In this document: piece by piece, positions 34,580 to 34,818 of the stretch
Numbering within the stretch: the first letter of the stretch is position 1
How the letters are laid out: every line of letters begins with the position of its first letter
NCBI GenBank assembly: GCA_050955105.1
Contig: JBPBQZ010000111.1
Coordinates: forward strand, 1-34,818
Direction of reading: 5' to 3'
Origin: JBPBQZ01 sp050955105
GTDB taxonomy: Bacteria > Pseudomonadota > Gammaproteobacteria > Burkholderiales > Burkholderiaceae
DNA length: 34,818 bases
The notes under the pieces: model-generated
Told to the model about the DNA's origin: nothing
The model's database searches: none
Seen by the model: only the letters and a program-made list of their open reading frames with translations
Position numbers and translations under genes: made by a program

Positions 34580-34818
34580 TCAGCCGCGATCGTAAAGCAA
34601 CTGATAGCGGTTTGCGCCGATCCGTCGGCCCAGCAAATTCAACAGCCCGCCCAATGTTTCGGCGGCCTCCGGGCTGGCGCTGGCAGCGCCGTGAAACGAG
34701 GTGCGACCCTCGCTGATGCCGCCTTGACCTTCCAATTGCAATGGGCCTTTCACGGTCGCGAGCGTGAACTGTGCATCGCTGCCGGTTGCCGTGAATTGAA
34801 ACCGGTAAGAGCCGAGCG
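34580..34818 (-). CDS. gspN: Type II secretion protein GspN (partial, N-terminus off the window)
   Basis: The last 78 codons and the stop (TGA, 34582-34580) of a gene that enters from the right edge. It reads FQFTATGSDAQFTL, then GPLQLEGQGGISEGRTSFHG, and ends LGGLLNLLGRRIGANRYQLL. The 'GPL.L.G.G......F.G.A.A.PE...L..LLNLLGRR' pattern is that of the GspN C-terminus. GspN is an inner-membrane-anchored accessory protein of some type II secretion systems, usually the last gene of the gsp operon, which fits the gene being followed by a non-gsp lipoprotein gene 167 nt downstream. Confidence 0.82.
   Translation of the reverse strand, partial: LGSYRFQFTATGSDAQFTLATVKGPLQLEGQGGISEGRTSFHGAASASPEAAETLGGLLNLLGRRIGANRYQLLYDRG

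Overview
The window looks like the chromosome of a GC-rich betaproteobacterium, most likely in or near the Burkholderiaceae. The clues are an injectisome operon, a type II secretion gspN end, arginine succinyltransferase genes, an fpr-type flavoprotein, and a stress kinase/gshA neighbourhood, all at high GC. This is inference from gene content; no 16S or tRNA gene is present.

Layout. 1-4314 (minus): part of a type III secretion operon in the order sctD, sctF, an ECF sigma factor, sctI, sctJ, sctK (cut by the left edge). 4597-6094 (plus): a small exported protein and an EEP-family phosphatase/nuclease. 6087-7214 (minus): a histidine kinase with a degenerate receiver. 7612-9686 (plus): ferredoxin-NADP reductase, preceded by a cluster of dyads, then a family 4 glycosyltransferase followed by 33-bp tandem repeats. 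9920-10988 (minus): DUF4142 and hemerythrin-type proteins. 11391-12204 (plus): two diverged tandem paralogs. 12458-18432 (plus): a four-gene signalling operon of a large hybrid kinase with three receivers, CheR, a receiver-less CheB, and a receiver-histidine kinase. 18441-21084 (minus): astA-astB.

21458-23932 is a lower-GC accessory insert. It carries an AbiEii-type nucleotidyltransferase and an AbiEi-type regulator facing each other tail to tail, with three related perfect palindromes upstream of the regulator. After it come a small membrane protein and an MFS exporter (minus), an Old Yellow Enzyme and a phytanoyl-CoA dioxygenase-like gene separated by a 14-bp-stem hairpin (plus), an MscS channel, a Fur-box-preceded PepSY-type membrane protein, and srkA with a small upstream gene (minus). 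Between these and gshA lies a strong candidate for a ~60-nt minus-strand sRNA with two anti-Shine-Dalgarno motifs. The window ends with gshA (plus), a NodT/OprM-type outer membrane lipoprotein and the 3' end of gspN (both minus).

The points most worth a second look are the sRNA gene at about 30886-30945, the convergent AbiE-like pair with its palindromes, the sigma factor embedded in the injectisome operon, and the repeat array after the glycosyltransferase. There is no CRISPR array, rRNA, tRNA or recognisable insertion sequence.
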